Of a stretch of DNA of 64,000 nt, positions 32,262-44,227 are shown piece by piece (the stretch's first letter is position 1; the number at the start of each line of letters is the position of its first letter). This DNA is from Hydractinia symbiolongicarpus (lineage: Eukaryota > Cnidaria > Hydrozoa > Anthoathecata > Hydractiniidae). The notes beneath the pieces were generated by a model that worked only from the letters and a program-made list of their open reading frames with translations, did no database searches and was not told the DNA's origin. Both the position numbers and the translations under genes were made by a program. The stretch spans positions 10,343,001 to 10,407,000 of the forward strand of contig NC_079885.1 of NCBI RefSeq assembly GCF_029227915.1. The letters are read 5' to 3'.

Positions 32262-33858
32262 TCTTAATAGGAACTTGTCAATTACATTTTAATGTTTTTC
32301 TCGGTGAACAATGGCGTAGGGAAACTAAGGACGTTCATAAACTCTGAAATTAGAAAGCATATCTTCAGTCACAAAGAAATTATTATCCAATTCTATAATA
32401 TTTCTCGCGTCCTCTCCACCATCCGCCATCATAAAAAACGGCGAAAGAAAAAACAAACGAGATTTGGCGCTAAGAAAATCGTGCACCGCGGTCATATAAT
32501 TATGCGAAAATAACAAAGGAAAACGGCTAATAATATAATTTAGGCGCGAGATATCAAACTTTTTGTTTACAGAATTCGATCAAGGCAAAATATAGCAATC
32601 TTTATGTGTTTCAATAGAAATTGCTTTCCTTCGGAAAACGCTTTTTTTATAAAATTTCTATCTGCTTTTAGTAAGTAACAACTTATAAACGACTTGTTTA
32701 AAGCAATGTAATAAAAAAGAACTGGGACTTAAAGAAAACGTTATCACAAAAAGGAACTTGGATGCATTTTAAATTTTATAACAGGTTGGCTCTGTCTCAG
32801 CTGGGCTATTTTTCGACTCTGTAATTAAGGGGCGAGAAAGTGGTCTGAAATAGTGTCAAATTTTCTAACTCAGTCTCAAGTTCCTCAATTACTAGAGTTT
32901 ATCAGCTCATATTTGGGACGAAAAGTCGAGTCAAAAAAGTTGAGTCAAAAATCCCTTCATAATTGCAAAAAAAAATTTTCATAACTAAGAATATTCTAGT
33001 ATAAGTTTTTTTTTTTAATTCTTGGGTCGCGTTTAAACTTTTTTTTGTGCGAAATGATAAAAAAATAATTCTACAAGCGTGAATAAACAGCCTAGCGTGA
33101 GGCACCCTTTTTTATACAAGAACGTTTTACAACTCACGAGGTTCAAATCCTACAAAAAACGAAAGGACTTATAAACAACATTTCAGCCTGAAATGGGCTA
33201 ATAAAAAAAAGAGTCATGTAAGAAAGTCATGTAAGTTTCATATGGCAAGCTTGATTTCAATTGGCGCGAAAACCAAACGGAGAGATAAACTCGTGACTTT
33301 AAAGTTATCAAGTAAACAGTCAACACGCAACAAGTTAACAACACTTGAGCCTAAAAGAAAGGGAAGCTGAGGTAGTTTCGATAAATATTTTGTGTTGCTT
33401 ATAAATATAAGCGTGCATTCATAATATACTGAGATTTCTATGTTTTTAAAGGTTTGTGGAAGTTTAAATTAGAAACATGCAAACAGAAGCGCGTTTATTC
33501 TTTCATCGCAGATATTATCTTGAGATCACATGACCCTAATGGGCTTCCTTACCTTTTTGTGTCACATAACATAAATAAGGTTTCAACTGTTTTAACTGCA
33601 TCTTTTCAACCTCGTTCCCAGCGCCTGTTGTCTCTTTTTATATCCTGAGGCGAGACTAAGATGACCTTGGAGGGGGCCTCGTCACGTGACCCTTAAATGC
33701 ATAGTTTTTCTGGATGTAATATTTAATGAGATTTGTCCCAATGTATCAAAGTTTTTTATATGACCTTAACCTTGCAGAGCTCGGCGTTTTTTGTCACAAT
33801 GCGTCTGTATCAAAAAAGCATTCTTAATTCATAGCATTTTTCTTCCATTTTGCAGTTA
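32262..33858. other. non-coding stretch after the transporter
   Basis: AT-rich, with small overlapping open frames (32292-32513 plus, 32325-32516 minus) without domain. A B-box-like GGTTCAAATCC at about 33142 hints at an old tRNA-derived repeat. Confidence 0.35.
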
Positions 33859-34597
33859 CAGTTGAACTCATGTAATTCGAACTCCTATAATTCGAAAACT
33901 CACTTAATTCGAACAGATTCTGTGGCCCTCTCAGAATTTACCTTGAAAACCTTACAAGAAAACTCCTATAATTCGAACCCATGTAATTCGAAAAATCATG
34001 TAAATCGAACAGATTTTCCGGTCCCATCAAGAAATTTTAATCATGTAATTCGAATTTTCGAATTTTTTGAGTTTTTGAAGCTTACCAACTCGATAATTTG
34101 CAATCGAATGTTTTTTTTTTACATTCGATCGGAGCTCGTCCACTGCTTTTGGCTTCCATTTCTTATCAAGACAAGATGGGGAAAAGAAAGCATAAAGAAC
34201 TCACTTTAAAAACAAAATATGAAGCTCTCCGTGACTTGGAGGATGGTATGTCCAATAAAGACGCATCCATCAAGTACTCCGTTCCAAGCAGCACCTTGTC
34301 AACATGGAAGAACAATAAAGAGAAGATATTCCTTGCTTTCAAAAACTCGTCACTAAAACGTCAGAGAGTTAAGACTGACAAGTACGAAAAATTGAATGAA
34401 TCGTTGTTGACTTGGTTTACCTCAATGCGTGGTAACAACATCCCAATTAATGGACCAATTTTAATCGAGAAAGCTCGTGAATTTGCGACAGCATTCAACT
34501 ATGAAGATTTTTCAGCATCGAACGGATGGTTGAGAGGCTGGAAGGAGAGGTAATATACTTACTCTATTATGTTCCAACAGGGTTTATTCTAATATGA
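33859..34597 (+). mobile_element. pogo/Tigger transposon, left part only (unit 1)
   Basis: Starts with the terminal repeat CAGTTGAACTCATGTAATTC after a TA, followed by several TGTAATTCGAA boxes. Exon 1 of the transposase (ATG at 34176 to donor at 34549) is complete. The element then stops at 34597 within intron 1, where unit 2 begins. There are no catalytic exons or right end. Confidence 0.88.
34176..34549 (+). pseudogene. pogo transposase exon 1, truncated gene copy
   Basis: Encodes the MGKRKHKELTLKTKYEAL helix-turn-helix start (CENP-B N-terminal type, with SNKDASIKYSVPSSTLSTWK as recognition helix region). The second DNA-binding domain follows (ESLLTWFTSMRGNNIPINGP...EKAREFA...ASNGWLRGWKER). 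It is identical to exon 1 of the complete copy at 44228. With no downstream catalytic exons it could give only a DNA-binding fragment. Confidence 0.85.
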
Positions 34598-35004
34598 CAA
34601 GTATGCAAATCAATTTGAAAGAGCTAAAAAACATACCATTGTGTAAAGTTAAAATTTTCTGCTGTGTATAACAAAGGAAGTTTCTATCATCACGTTAGTG
34701 ATAGAAAACGAATAAAAAATTAAAGTGTATTTATACTTTGTCGATTATTAAAATTACAAACGCTCTTATATTGTGAAGCATGGTGTCGGTAAATCAGTTC
34801 AAAATTCTTTATGTTCTCCAGAAATAATCGCATTTTTTACAGCATAAAATATCTGGAATTTAAAGAATTTAACCGCATCTATTTTCGCGTACCTTAAACA
34901 AGCAGATGCTTGACATTTTAAGTCCTTCTTCTGAACAATGACAAACATTTTTAATTTTCTGTTTTAAAAATGATAAAAATTTCACTGTAATTGCCGATGC
35001 AACG

Positions 35005-35595
35005 TCAAATTTGTTTTAAGCCAATAGTCGGCACTCCAACGTCAGTACAATATAAATCTGTGGCAGGTTCAATATCAACGCAACAACAACAACATCTGTA
35101 TTTGAAGTCGAAGAAGAACAGAATTGAAGATAAAACCAGAAGCAAACATTGGATGAGGGTAAAAATAAAGTACACAACGAACAACCCATATTCTAATTTA
35201 AATGCAGATTCATCTATATTATAGTAACTCACATTGAAAAAAATATTATCATAACCATGAAACTTGCCAATTGATCCAAAAATACTTCGATATTGTCCTA
35301 AAAAGACACACAAATAACAAATCCCAACAAACCACCATAGCATCATCCACAAGTCCAACCAGAACTTTACTTTGTAGTAACAACTTCTCTTCGTATGCTC
35401 ACCAAATATACCAAGAATTGGATTTATCATAAGTAGGATATTCGTAAATACAGGTAAACCTGGCACTGCTTTTATAATCACACGTATGCTCTCCTGGTTG
35501 GCTCCAGGTATCCACAGGTACAGCGCGCTAACGAATGCTGATAAAATACATAAATAAACTTGTATATAATTTAAATACACTTGATATTTTCCCAT
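35005..35595 (-). CDS. four-span membrane protein, paralogue 3
   Basis: 196 residues, same architecture as the copies at 21886 and 24952: four membrane spans, C-terminal YRCCCCC cluster and cytosolic tail. Differences from paralogue 2 include Y for C near residue 14, I for F near 40, a CY pair in span 3, and H for Y in the loop between spans 3 and 4. Function unknown. Confidence 0.7.
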   Translation of the reverse strand: MGKYQVYLNYIQVYLCILSAFVSALYLWIPGANQESIRVIIKAVPGLPVFTNILLMINPILGIFGEHTKRSCYYKVKFWLDLWMMLWWFVGICYLCVFLGQYRSIFGSIGKFHGYDNIFFNVSYYNIDESAFKLEYGLFVVYFIFTLIQCLLLVLSSILFFFDFKYRCCCCCVDIEPATDLYCTDVGVPTIGLKQI

Positions 35596-35732
35596 CTTTC
35601 ATACATTTATGTTCTTTCAAGATTCTTGATAACTTTATTAAATGTAAATATGTAAATTTTCATTTATATAACGAAGCATGGATTCTAATTGTAGCAATCA
35701 CGCCACTTTTTTTATTAAAATAAAGTAGATGT

Positions 35733-37897
35733 CTCATATTACGTTTCCGTGTTTGCATTGAATTATGGGATACCTTCTAAACTGTGACAATGGATATATA
35801 GGAAACCTCAAACTATTAATAATTGCGCCACTTAAGTAGACCTATTAACTCAAGAATACATTTTACTGTAAATTAATTTTACGTTTAAATTAAGAATGTG
35901 TAACAAACAGTACCACTTCATTAAACCAAATCTAAATAATGAAGTTGTATTAAAAAGATACCACTTTATAGTTCAGATTTGGTATAAATACACTACAAAG
36001 TCCTGGAAAGTCATACTACCTGTAACAAGATGCAGAAGCTGTATCTCGCTGCTAACAAGGTGAAGATTCACAATAGTTTATTATATTCTTTATTATACAC
36101 CTGGGAAAACCAAAGTGGAGTATGCTACTTGGTCTATGACCACAAACCATGCTAAATTTTGAAGCCCATTAAATCACTCTGATTAATTGCTAAAAAGAAC
36201 ATTTTGGACCCAATGAAAACCTAAGATGTTTAGATGTAGTCACTAAGTTTGCGCTTATTTAAAGCAGCTTAATAGGGCGACCAGCGATATTTTTAGAAAA
36301 ATTGTTTTTGCGGAACAGTAGTGTTTTTTATTTCTATTTTTGTAAACAATAGGCCTATTTTTCAACCTAATGTACCAGTAAACAAAGCAGATTCTTATAA
36401 ACGCGTTATGCATTTTAACTACAAAAAATAAAGTGGCGGCGGCGGTTATCCGGATGAGTGTTAGGGTTGCTAAAAAAGCAAATCGAGGAAAACAGGTGAG
36501 TAGGGAAGCTTTAAATGAAGTGAGAGTAGTGTAGACTTACACCCTTTTTTGTAAGAATATGTTTTATAAGAATACCAGACAGGGATTTTTGGTTAAACAC
36601 AATGGGCCTATTGTTTAAACAACAGAAAAATAAAGAATAATGACCAACCTGGTAAAAATATTGATATTTTTATACATAAAGTATGTAATAGATTTTAAAT
36701 TAAATATATACGGCGAGTTGATTTGCCTTATCTATGATTTACATTGGCTGGTATAAAGATTGGAAGCTGAGAAATTTAAGGCTTTATTGCACCTAGTCAA
36801 CGGCCTGGACGTTGTGTTCAGTATTTTGAAAAAAAAATAACACTTTGCACTCTTGAAGTTAATCCATATGCAAAAGAATTGTCCGCTGTCAGGAACCGCG
36901 AGCATTAACCAACGCGAACATAACATCATATCTATCTCAGTTAAGGTATACTTTTTTACAATTAGTTAAAAATATATACCTTTTACATAACCAAAGTAAT
37001 GTTAATGTATACGTTTAAAAGCTTGTCACGGAAACTTTCACACCACAAGCAATAACATTTATTAAATTGATACGTTTTAAAATATGTCCTGTACGTCAAT
37101 GTTCATTGTCTTTTCGCTAGTCTGTCCAAATTATTGTTTCTGTTTTCTGCTTTTTTGCGAACAGGAATTTTACTGCATTTTAAGCATGCTGAGATGCGAA
37201 TGCGTAACCGGACAGTACGCAGAATGCTTTCTAATCGCCTAGTTTTTGTTATAAAAAATTGCATGGCTTTTGCATCGTTTATGAATTCAGAGACGAAGAA
37301 AAACTCCGTGACTCTGTTAGCGTCTGAAGCGTTAATGTCCGTTTCATCAATAAGAAATTTGACATCAGTAAAGCTGGCATCAATATTATTGTGATTTTCT
37401 TGTTTTTCAGTTATCATCATTTTCATTCCCTAATGTTATTAAATGTCGTTGTGTACTAATTCGCTTTTCAAATATTTGCACTTCTTTTTTGTTTGCATCG
37501 ACCTTTATATCTTCAGATGAATAACCCCTTCGACATGCAGATTGTCCTGTAGATAACAGGACAATTTGCATGCATAAATTTATAACAATTTCGTCACGTG
37601 CTATCTTTTAGTCATCACTTCTCACATTAGTGGCACCTTTCCAACTATAACCCTGATAGCTTGCGCGCTTTGTATGTTTTTGTAACATATCAAGGAAGTA
37701 GTAACTCTTCCCAAAACTGTCTTTATTGAAAGAATTCTACTCTAGCTTCGTTACAATGTTTTTTTACTGCTTCCTCCAAGTTTCGGCATCAACATGTTCG
37801 CTATCGCCAATACCACTGATTGCGTATTGATAGGATTTGTTGGATTTCAGGCTCTGTCGGCTCCAATGGGTCACAAACAATATCCGGAAACGCATTT
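35733..37897. other. non-coding stretch of unit 2
   Basis: Counterpart of 25680-27844, with two single-base differences near its start and otherwise the same by eye. No gene called. Confidence 0.4.
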
Positions 37898-39100
37898 CAG
37901 GCCTCGTCAGGAATGGCGTGCGATCGCACGCGCACACGCCCACACACGCCATGTTTGAATGTTCCTGTGCGATCTTCGCACGCCAAAAAAAAACACTTAA
38001 TACCTCAGGCGTGCGCTAATCGCACACCAAAATAAATAATGTTCTCTTCAATGAAGGCGCACAGGAATAATATACATTGCCGATCGCGAGTAAAGCTACA
38101 CATCTTTGAGAGTACGAATACAAATAAATGCAAGTAAAATAATTCAGAGTGAGAGTACAATGCGAGTGCGAGTAAAATAAATAAGAGTAATCAATAATTA
38201 AACTACTCGCAAGTAAATATTAAAAAAATATATGTTACTCGCGAGTTATATTAAAGAAAAACATAGACATTAATTTTAAATACACTATTTAATTTTTTTT
38301 TAATTTAGTTGCTCTTTTGAAATTAATAAATAAATTTTAAAGTTCAACTTTTCCGTCTTTTACAGTTCAACTTTTCCGTCTTTTTTTCCGTCTTGTTCTT
38401 TCGCAGAAATCACTTCAAGCATGTTCTTTCGCAAGCACAGAGTCAGCATGATATCTAATTATAGTTATGGTGATCAATTGCCACATGCAGACTTTGCTTT
38501 CTGAATATATTTCAACAAACATTGCTTTACAACTCAGACAACAATCTGTATAGTTTTAAAACATCGCCATAGAAACAGGACGTCACAAAGCTTGTTATTG
38601 TTTTGTTTAGGGAGGAATGTTTTAAGATCGAAGCAACAATAATAACGTGAGGGATTTTTTTATAAAGAAACAGTTTAATGTTTAATGATATATTTTTTTT
38701 GAAAAATATAAAAATAAAAAATATTTACCTCTAAAAAAATATTTACAAAAAAGTTATTAACTGAAAGAGTTTTATGACTGTAACTTGCATGTTTTATAAT
38801 TTTTCTTCGTTCTGTTGCTACGTCGTATACTTTTTTTTTCAAAAATAATGAATAATGAACGCATCGCACATTTTAGTTTCGTCCCAACAAATTACCTGCT
38901 TTTCAAAACATGGCAAAATTAGTGTTGCCGTATGCGAGTTCTATGATTATTCGAAAAAAAAAAATGGAACAAAAATGAGCACACGCCATCGCACGCCATT
39001 GAAAATTATGCCGTGAGAACAACGCACGCCTCAAAATTATTAAGAAGTATCATGACGTGCGAAGCTCGCACGCCAGCATTTTTCTTCCTGACGAGGCCTG
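37898..39100. mobile_element. non-autonomous DNA element with GCGTGCG boxes, unit 2 copy
   Basis: Same element as at 27845-29047, with identical CAGGCCTCGTCAGGAA inverted ends, present because the whole unit was duplicated and not through a second insertion. Confidence 0.7.
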
Positions 39101-39452
39101 CATTTAAATGGGTATAAAATCAGAAAAGTTAAGAAAGATTTTAAATTAAACATTTCAAAGCCACCTCACACCTAGTGCTTAAATCATTCTATGACCACAA
39201 GCAAAAACAAAAGTCTACTGTCAAAAAACTTTGGGATCGAGTAGGGATAACCAACTTTATAAAGCTGAAGATCCTTTATTGCAATTGGAAATCGTCGGTA
39301 ATTAATTAATTTATGATAAAGTAGAAAACAGAAGGGATTATGTAATCCTCTCTCTTTCAATACCCTTTTCTACGTTTAATTAATTGTGTTTATTATTACT
39401 GATATTGAACTTATTTACCCAGGAAAGCCTCTTCACTTTCTTTTGAATACTG

Positions 39453-39693
39453 CTATTAACGAGTGTCCTGCGAAGGGGGGTGTCACAGTGCTCTCATTTG
39501 AGGGGAAAAATTCGTGCAAACACATCAATCCCTCAACTAGACAACCGCCTGAGATATCAATCCTGTTCTTATGATGAGCGCTAAGCAAAAAGGATAGATT
39601 CGCACTTTTATAATCTCTGGCATGACTAGCCGGGGTTTGAATCCAAGACATCCTGCACTGAAAGTAAATGCTCTACTACAAAGGGATTTAACC
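39453..39693 (-). mobile_element. tRNA-derived SINE-like sequence, unit 2 copy
   Basis: Duplicate of the sequence at 29400-29640, with the same A-box-like and B-box-like motifs. Confidence 0.45.
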
Positions 39694-39702
39694 CAAACCT
39701 GA

Positions 39703-40964
39703 CCTAAAATAAGTTCTGTGCAAGTTTCAATACACTTAAGATAAGTTTTCTCTAGCATAATAGCCGTATTTTGTCTGTTGGCCAATACCAGGTCGTAATT
39801 ATATGTCCAGGAAAAGCGTTTAAATATTATGTATGGTGTCCGTGTTTCTTAATTTGACTAATTGGGATAAAATAACAGACACTAAAAAATCCCAATCAAA
39901 CATTAAGATTTTAGGACAAATAACATTTTGTTCAGGCACACACATAAAAAATGTAATAGTATAATATCATATATAGAACATAATAATATTAAAAAAATCT
40001 GGACAACGGTTGCCATAATGGCAGAGCTTTAATATTTTAAAATCAAATTATTAGTTTGAAAAATTTAAAGGCATAATCTATAAAATCTGATAAACAAACT
40101 ACTAAATCTAACAAAATCTATAGATATATGCATCAGTAAATGTTAATGATAGCAAGTTTTTCTGCAACTGCAAGCCAAAACACCTTGTGGTTTACTGGTT
40201 GTAACATATGAGAAGGACTTTTCCTTTAATCATTTACAAGTACGTCCTTTATTTTTCCAGTTAGGATCTCCATCAAATTTGTCCTTTTTTAACTTAAAAT
40301 ATATAATTGATCAAATACGTAATCTAAAAATGCAATTATAGTTCAAGAAATAACCAGTGACATGCTGGTAAAACAGACAAATATCATTTGTGAACAACTA
40401 CTGTAAAAATGCGTACGTACTATAAATCGTCAATCTTATACTCCATTGTACGCTTTGCTTTCGACTTACCCCTTTTCTGAGGGTACAGATAACTCCTCGA
40501 AAAATCAACTTAAAATTTTTTTGCAGAAGAGATGCATAAAAACACTTCAATAATTTTCTAAGGCGTAGATATGGACGCCCTTTGAAGATCCCCTTCCCCT
40601 TGTACACTTTGATACGCTTTTAGACTACCTCTCCGCCTTCTTTTTCTTTGAGCATGCTAGCTACATTACTTTTTGTGAAGCATATCAGTGAGTAAGTTTT
40701 TTAACTAACATTCATCTTATCAGCTATTTCACTCACCGAAAAACTCTTTTAATATCTCTACATTACTATTATTATAATCGAGTTATTTTTAACAAGGTCA
40801 ATTTTAGTTAATTTTTTTTAGATGTTAATCTAATTTACATTGTCTATCAAAACAGATTGTACAAACTTTAGTCTGCTTGTAAAATCTGTTGCAGAGTAAA
40901 GTGGACGTATTGCAAAATAATTGTTTGTTAGATAACTGTAAATTCACGAAACGTGCATCCGAGA
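39703..40964. other. upstream region of transporter copy 2
   Basis: Counterpart of 29650-30911; no gene recognised. Confidence 0.4.
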
Positions 40965-42314
40965 ATGGCAGAACCAACGCATGAAAAATGGCTAGGTCAA
41001 CGAAGAAAGACTGTCTTTGTCATCAACATGATCACATTTCTAGCTGGCTTGGATTACAACATCATTATGTCCACTTTTGTCTTCTACCTTAAAGATTTAG
41101 TAAAAACAGATCGTCCACACTTATGCTATGCCATCTTGCTAGGCGTTTTCTCCGTCAGTGCAACTTTAACAGGAGGGTTTGGCGGTCGCTATGTTGATCG
41201 AACTAGAAATTTAAAAATATATACCAACGCAGTGCTAGCGTTAATTTTAATTGGTAATCTTTTATATTCTGTTTACCTTCATCCAGCATTTTTGATTATT
41301 GGACGGTTGCTTGCAGGTGTGGGAGATCCATTTATGAGTGTATGTGCCGGAGAATTAGTTCGCCTATATAGTAGAGAAGAAGCAACAAGTGCGATTTGGG
41401 TTATGACGACAGCATATGCCATGGGGTTTACTGTTGGTCCTGCTTTTGGAATTATATTTAAAGGAGTTAATTTCAAAATAGGATCGTTTATTGTTACCTA
41501 CTTGAATTTCATTGGAATATTTGTTGCAGGGGTGACATTCGTTACACTTGTAATGTCAAATATGCTTTTACCTAACAAACTTCTTGAACTAAAGGATTTA
41601 GTAAAAAATATGCCAGAGAAAAGTAGCAAAATAGCAAACTGTGATACTGATAAAAAGGGTCTCACAAGAGATGAGATAGTAGCTCCAAAAGAAAATAATA
41701 ATCATGTAGAAACTTTGCCAACCAAACAGGTTTTCTCAAACTGCATTGCTATGTACAGCAGCTTTAGCTTGGATATGTTGTTTCCACTTCTAGTCGATGA
41801 TATACTAAAATGGAGTCAGTTTGCTTTAAGCGCCATGCTTGTCACAAGCTCAGTTTCTTACTTTTTCATATTATGCACGTTGGTTAAGATCTGTACTACT
41901 GATAAACGAACATACTACACAATTATTTTTTGTTTATGTTGTATGTTAATCAATTTCAGCGTGATATTCGAACTGAAGGTATTAGCACGCGATGTTAGAA
42001 GAGATATAATTTTAATGGTGGGATTTGTTATAGCATACACGCTTGTTTGGCTACCAATACAGGTCCTTTTGAAAAGCATGGTAGCAAAATTAATTCCGCC
42101 AAAGATTCAAAGTTTTTCACAAGGCTTGATCGCAGGTATAATGAGACTTGCCATGATAATTCCTGCATTTACCACTCCACTTTTAATGCCTTGGATACAT
42201 ATTTGGGCTCTCACGTTGTTTGTTATTGTTACCATCAATATAATGGTATTCATTATGAGAAGAAAATCGTTGGCAAACATTAGAGTTATTTCTGTAAATA
42301 ATAATAAATTATAA
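40965..42314 (+). CDS. major facilitator superfamily transporter, copy 2
   Basis: 449-residue protein from the ATG at 40965, with no residue difference from copy 1 at 30912-32261. It has the same signature loop GGFGGRYVDRTRN and a two-halves layout of about twelve membrane segments. The upstream sequence is also duplicated without change, so both copies should be expressed alike if both exist. Nothing in the sequence separates a true gene duplicate from an assembly duplicate. Confidence 0.85.
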   Translation: MAEPTHEKWLGQRRKTVFVINMITFLAGLDYNIIMSTFVFYLKDLVKTDRPHLCYAILLGVFSVSATLTGGFGGRYVDRTRNLKIYTNAVLALILIGNLLYSVYLHPAFLIIGRLLAGVGDPFMSVCAGELVRLYSREEATSAIWVMTTAYAMGFTVGPAFGIIFKGVNFKIGSFIVTYLNFIGIFVAGVTFVTLVMSNMLLPNKLLELKDLVKNMPEKSSKIANCDTDKKGLTRDEIVAPKENNNHVETLPTKQVFSNCIAMYSSFSLDMLFPLLVDDILKWSQFALSAMLVTSSVSYFFILCTLVKICTTDKRTYYTIIFCLCCMLINFSVIFELKVLARDVRRDIILMVGFVIAYTLVWLPIQVLLKSMVAKLIPPKIQSFSQGLIAGIMRLAMIIPAFTTPLLMPWIHIWALTLFVIVTINIMVFIMRRKSLANIRVISVNNNKL

Positions 42315-43911
42315 TCTTAATAGGAACTTGTCAATTACATTTTAATGTTTTTCTCGGTGAACAATGGCGTAGGGAAACTAAGGACGTTCATAAACTCTGA
42401 AATTAGAAAGCATATCTTCAGTCACAAAGAAATTATTATCCAATTCTATAATATTTCTCGCGTCCTCTCCACCATCCGCCATCATAAAAAACGGCGAAAG
42501 AAAAAACAAACGAGATTTGGCGCTAAGAAAATCGTGCACCGCGGTCATATAATTATGCGAAAATAACAAAGGAAAACGGCTAATAATATAATTTAGGCGC
42601 GAGATATCAAACTTTTTGTTTACAGAATTCGATCAAGGCAAAATATAGCAATCTTTATGTGTTTCAATAGAAATTGCTTTCCTTCGGAAAACGCTTTTTT
42701 TATAAAATTTCTATCTGCTTTTAGTAAGTAACAACTTATAAACGACTTGTTTAAAGCAATGTAATAAAAAAGAACTGGGACTTAAAGAAAACGTTATCAC
42801 AAAAAGGAACTTGGATGCATTTTAAATTTTATAACAGGTTGGCTCTGTCTCAGCTGGGCTATTTTTCGACTCTGTAATTAAGGGGCGAGAAAGTGGTCTG
42901 AAATAGTGTCAAATTTTCTAACTCAGTCTCAAGTTCCTCAATTACTAGAGTTTATCAGCTCATATTTGGGACGAAAAGTCGAGTCAAAAAAGTTGAGTCA
43001 AAAATCCCTTCATAATTGCAAAAAAAAATTTTCATAACTAAGAATATTCTAGTATAAGTTTTTTTTTTTAATTCTTGGGTCGCGTTTAAACTTTTTTTTG
43101 TGCGAAATGATAAAAAAATAATTCTACAAGCGTGAATAAACAGCCTAGCGTGAGGCACCCTTTTTTATACAAGAACGTTTTACAACTCACGAGGTTCAAA
43201 TCCTACAAAAAACGAAAGGACTTATAAACAACATTTCAGCCTGAAATGGGCTAATAAAAAAAAGAGTCATGTAAGAAAGTCATGTAAGTTTCATATGGCA
43301 AGCTTGATTTCAATTGGCGCGAAAACCAAACGGAGAGATAAACTCGTGACTTTAAAGTTATCAAGTAAACAGTCAACACGCAACAAGTTAACAACACTTG
43401 AGCCTAAAAGAAAGGGAAGCTGAGGTAGTTTCGATAAATATTTTGTGTTGCTTATAAATATAAGCGTGCATTCATAATATACTGAGATTTCTATGTTTTT
43501 AAAGGTTTGTGGAAGTTTAAATTAGAAACATGCAAACAGAAGCGCGTTTATTCTTTCATCGCAGATATTATCTTGAGATCACATGACCCTAATGGGCTTC
43601 CTTACCTTTTTGTGTCACATAACATAAATAAGGTTTCAACTGTTTTAACTGCATCTTTTCAACCTCGTTCCCAGCGCCTGTTGTCTCTTTTTATATCCTG
43701 AGGCGAGACTAAGATGACCTTGGAGGGGGCCTCGTCACGTGACCCTTAAATGCATAGTTTTTCTGGATGTAATATTTAATGAGATTTGTCCCAATGTATC
43801 AAAGTTTTTTATATGACCTTAACCTTGCAGAGCTCGGCGTTTTTTGTCACAATGCGTCTGTATCAAAAAAGCATTCTTAATTCATAGCATTTTTCTTCCA
43901 TTTTGCAGTTA
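42315..43911. other. non-coding stretch after transporter copy 2
   Basis: Counterpart of 32262-33858; no gene recognised. Confidence 0.35.
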
Positions 43912-43934
43912 CAGTTGAACTCATGTAATTCGAA
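43912..43934 (+). repeat. left terminal inverted repeat of pogo element
   Basis: Perfect 23-base match to the reverse complement of the right end, preceded by TA. Confidence 0.93.
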
Positions 43935-44227
43935 CTCCTATAATTCGAAAACTCACTTAATTCGAACAGATTCTGTGGCCCTCTCAGAATTTACCTTGAA
44001 AACCTTACAAGAAAACTCCTATAATTCGAACCCATGTAATTCGAAAAATCATGTAAATCGAACAGATTTTCCGGTCCCATCAAGAAATTTTAATCATGTA
44101 ATTCGAATTTTCGAATTTTTTGAGTTTTTGAAGCTTACCAACTCGATAATTTGCAATCGAATGTTTTTTTTTACATTCGATTGGAGCTCGTCCACTGCTT
44201 TTGGCTTCCATTTCTTATCAAGACAAG

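Larger units (their letters stand above)
24546..34597. repeat. tandem unit 1 (10.05 kb)
   Basis: Repeated at 34600-44649 with an offset of 10053-10054 bases, 10052 after a one-base T-tract difference near 34110. By eye about 16 substitutions and one indel fall in the first 1.4 kb, none in the next 8 kb, and two changes near 34110-34125. The unit ends inside the first intron of a pogo transposase, at the sequence CTAATATGA. Confidence 0.93.

Noticed and set aside
33110-33160. Possible tRNA gene around a GGTTCAAATCC B-box
   Set aside because: No matching acceptor or anticodon stems could be drawn; at best a tRNA-derived repeat fragment.
44201-44227. Nine extra codons before the pogo transposase
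   Set aside because: This frame opens with TTG; the ATG at 44228 begins the conserved helix-turn-helix region.
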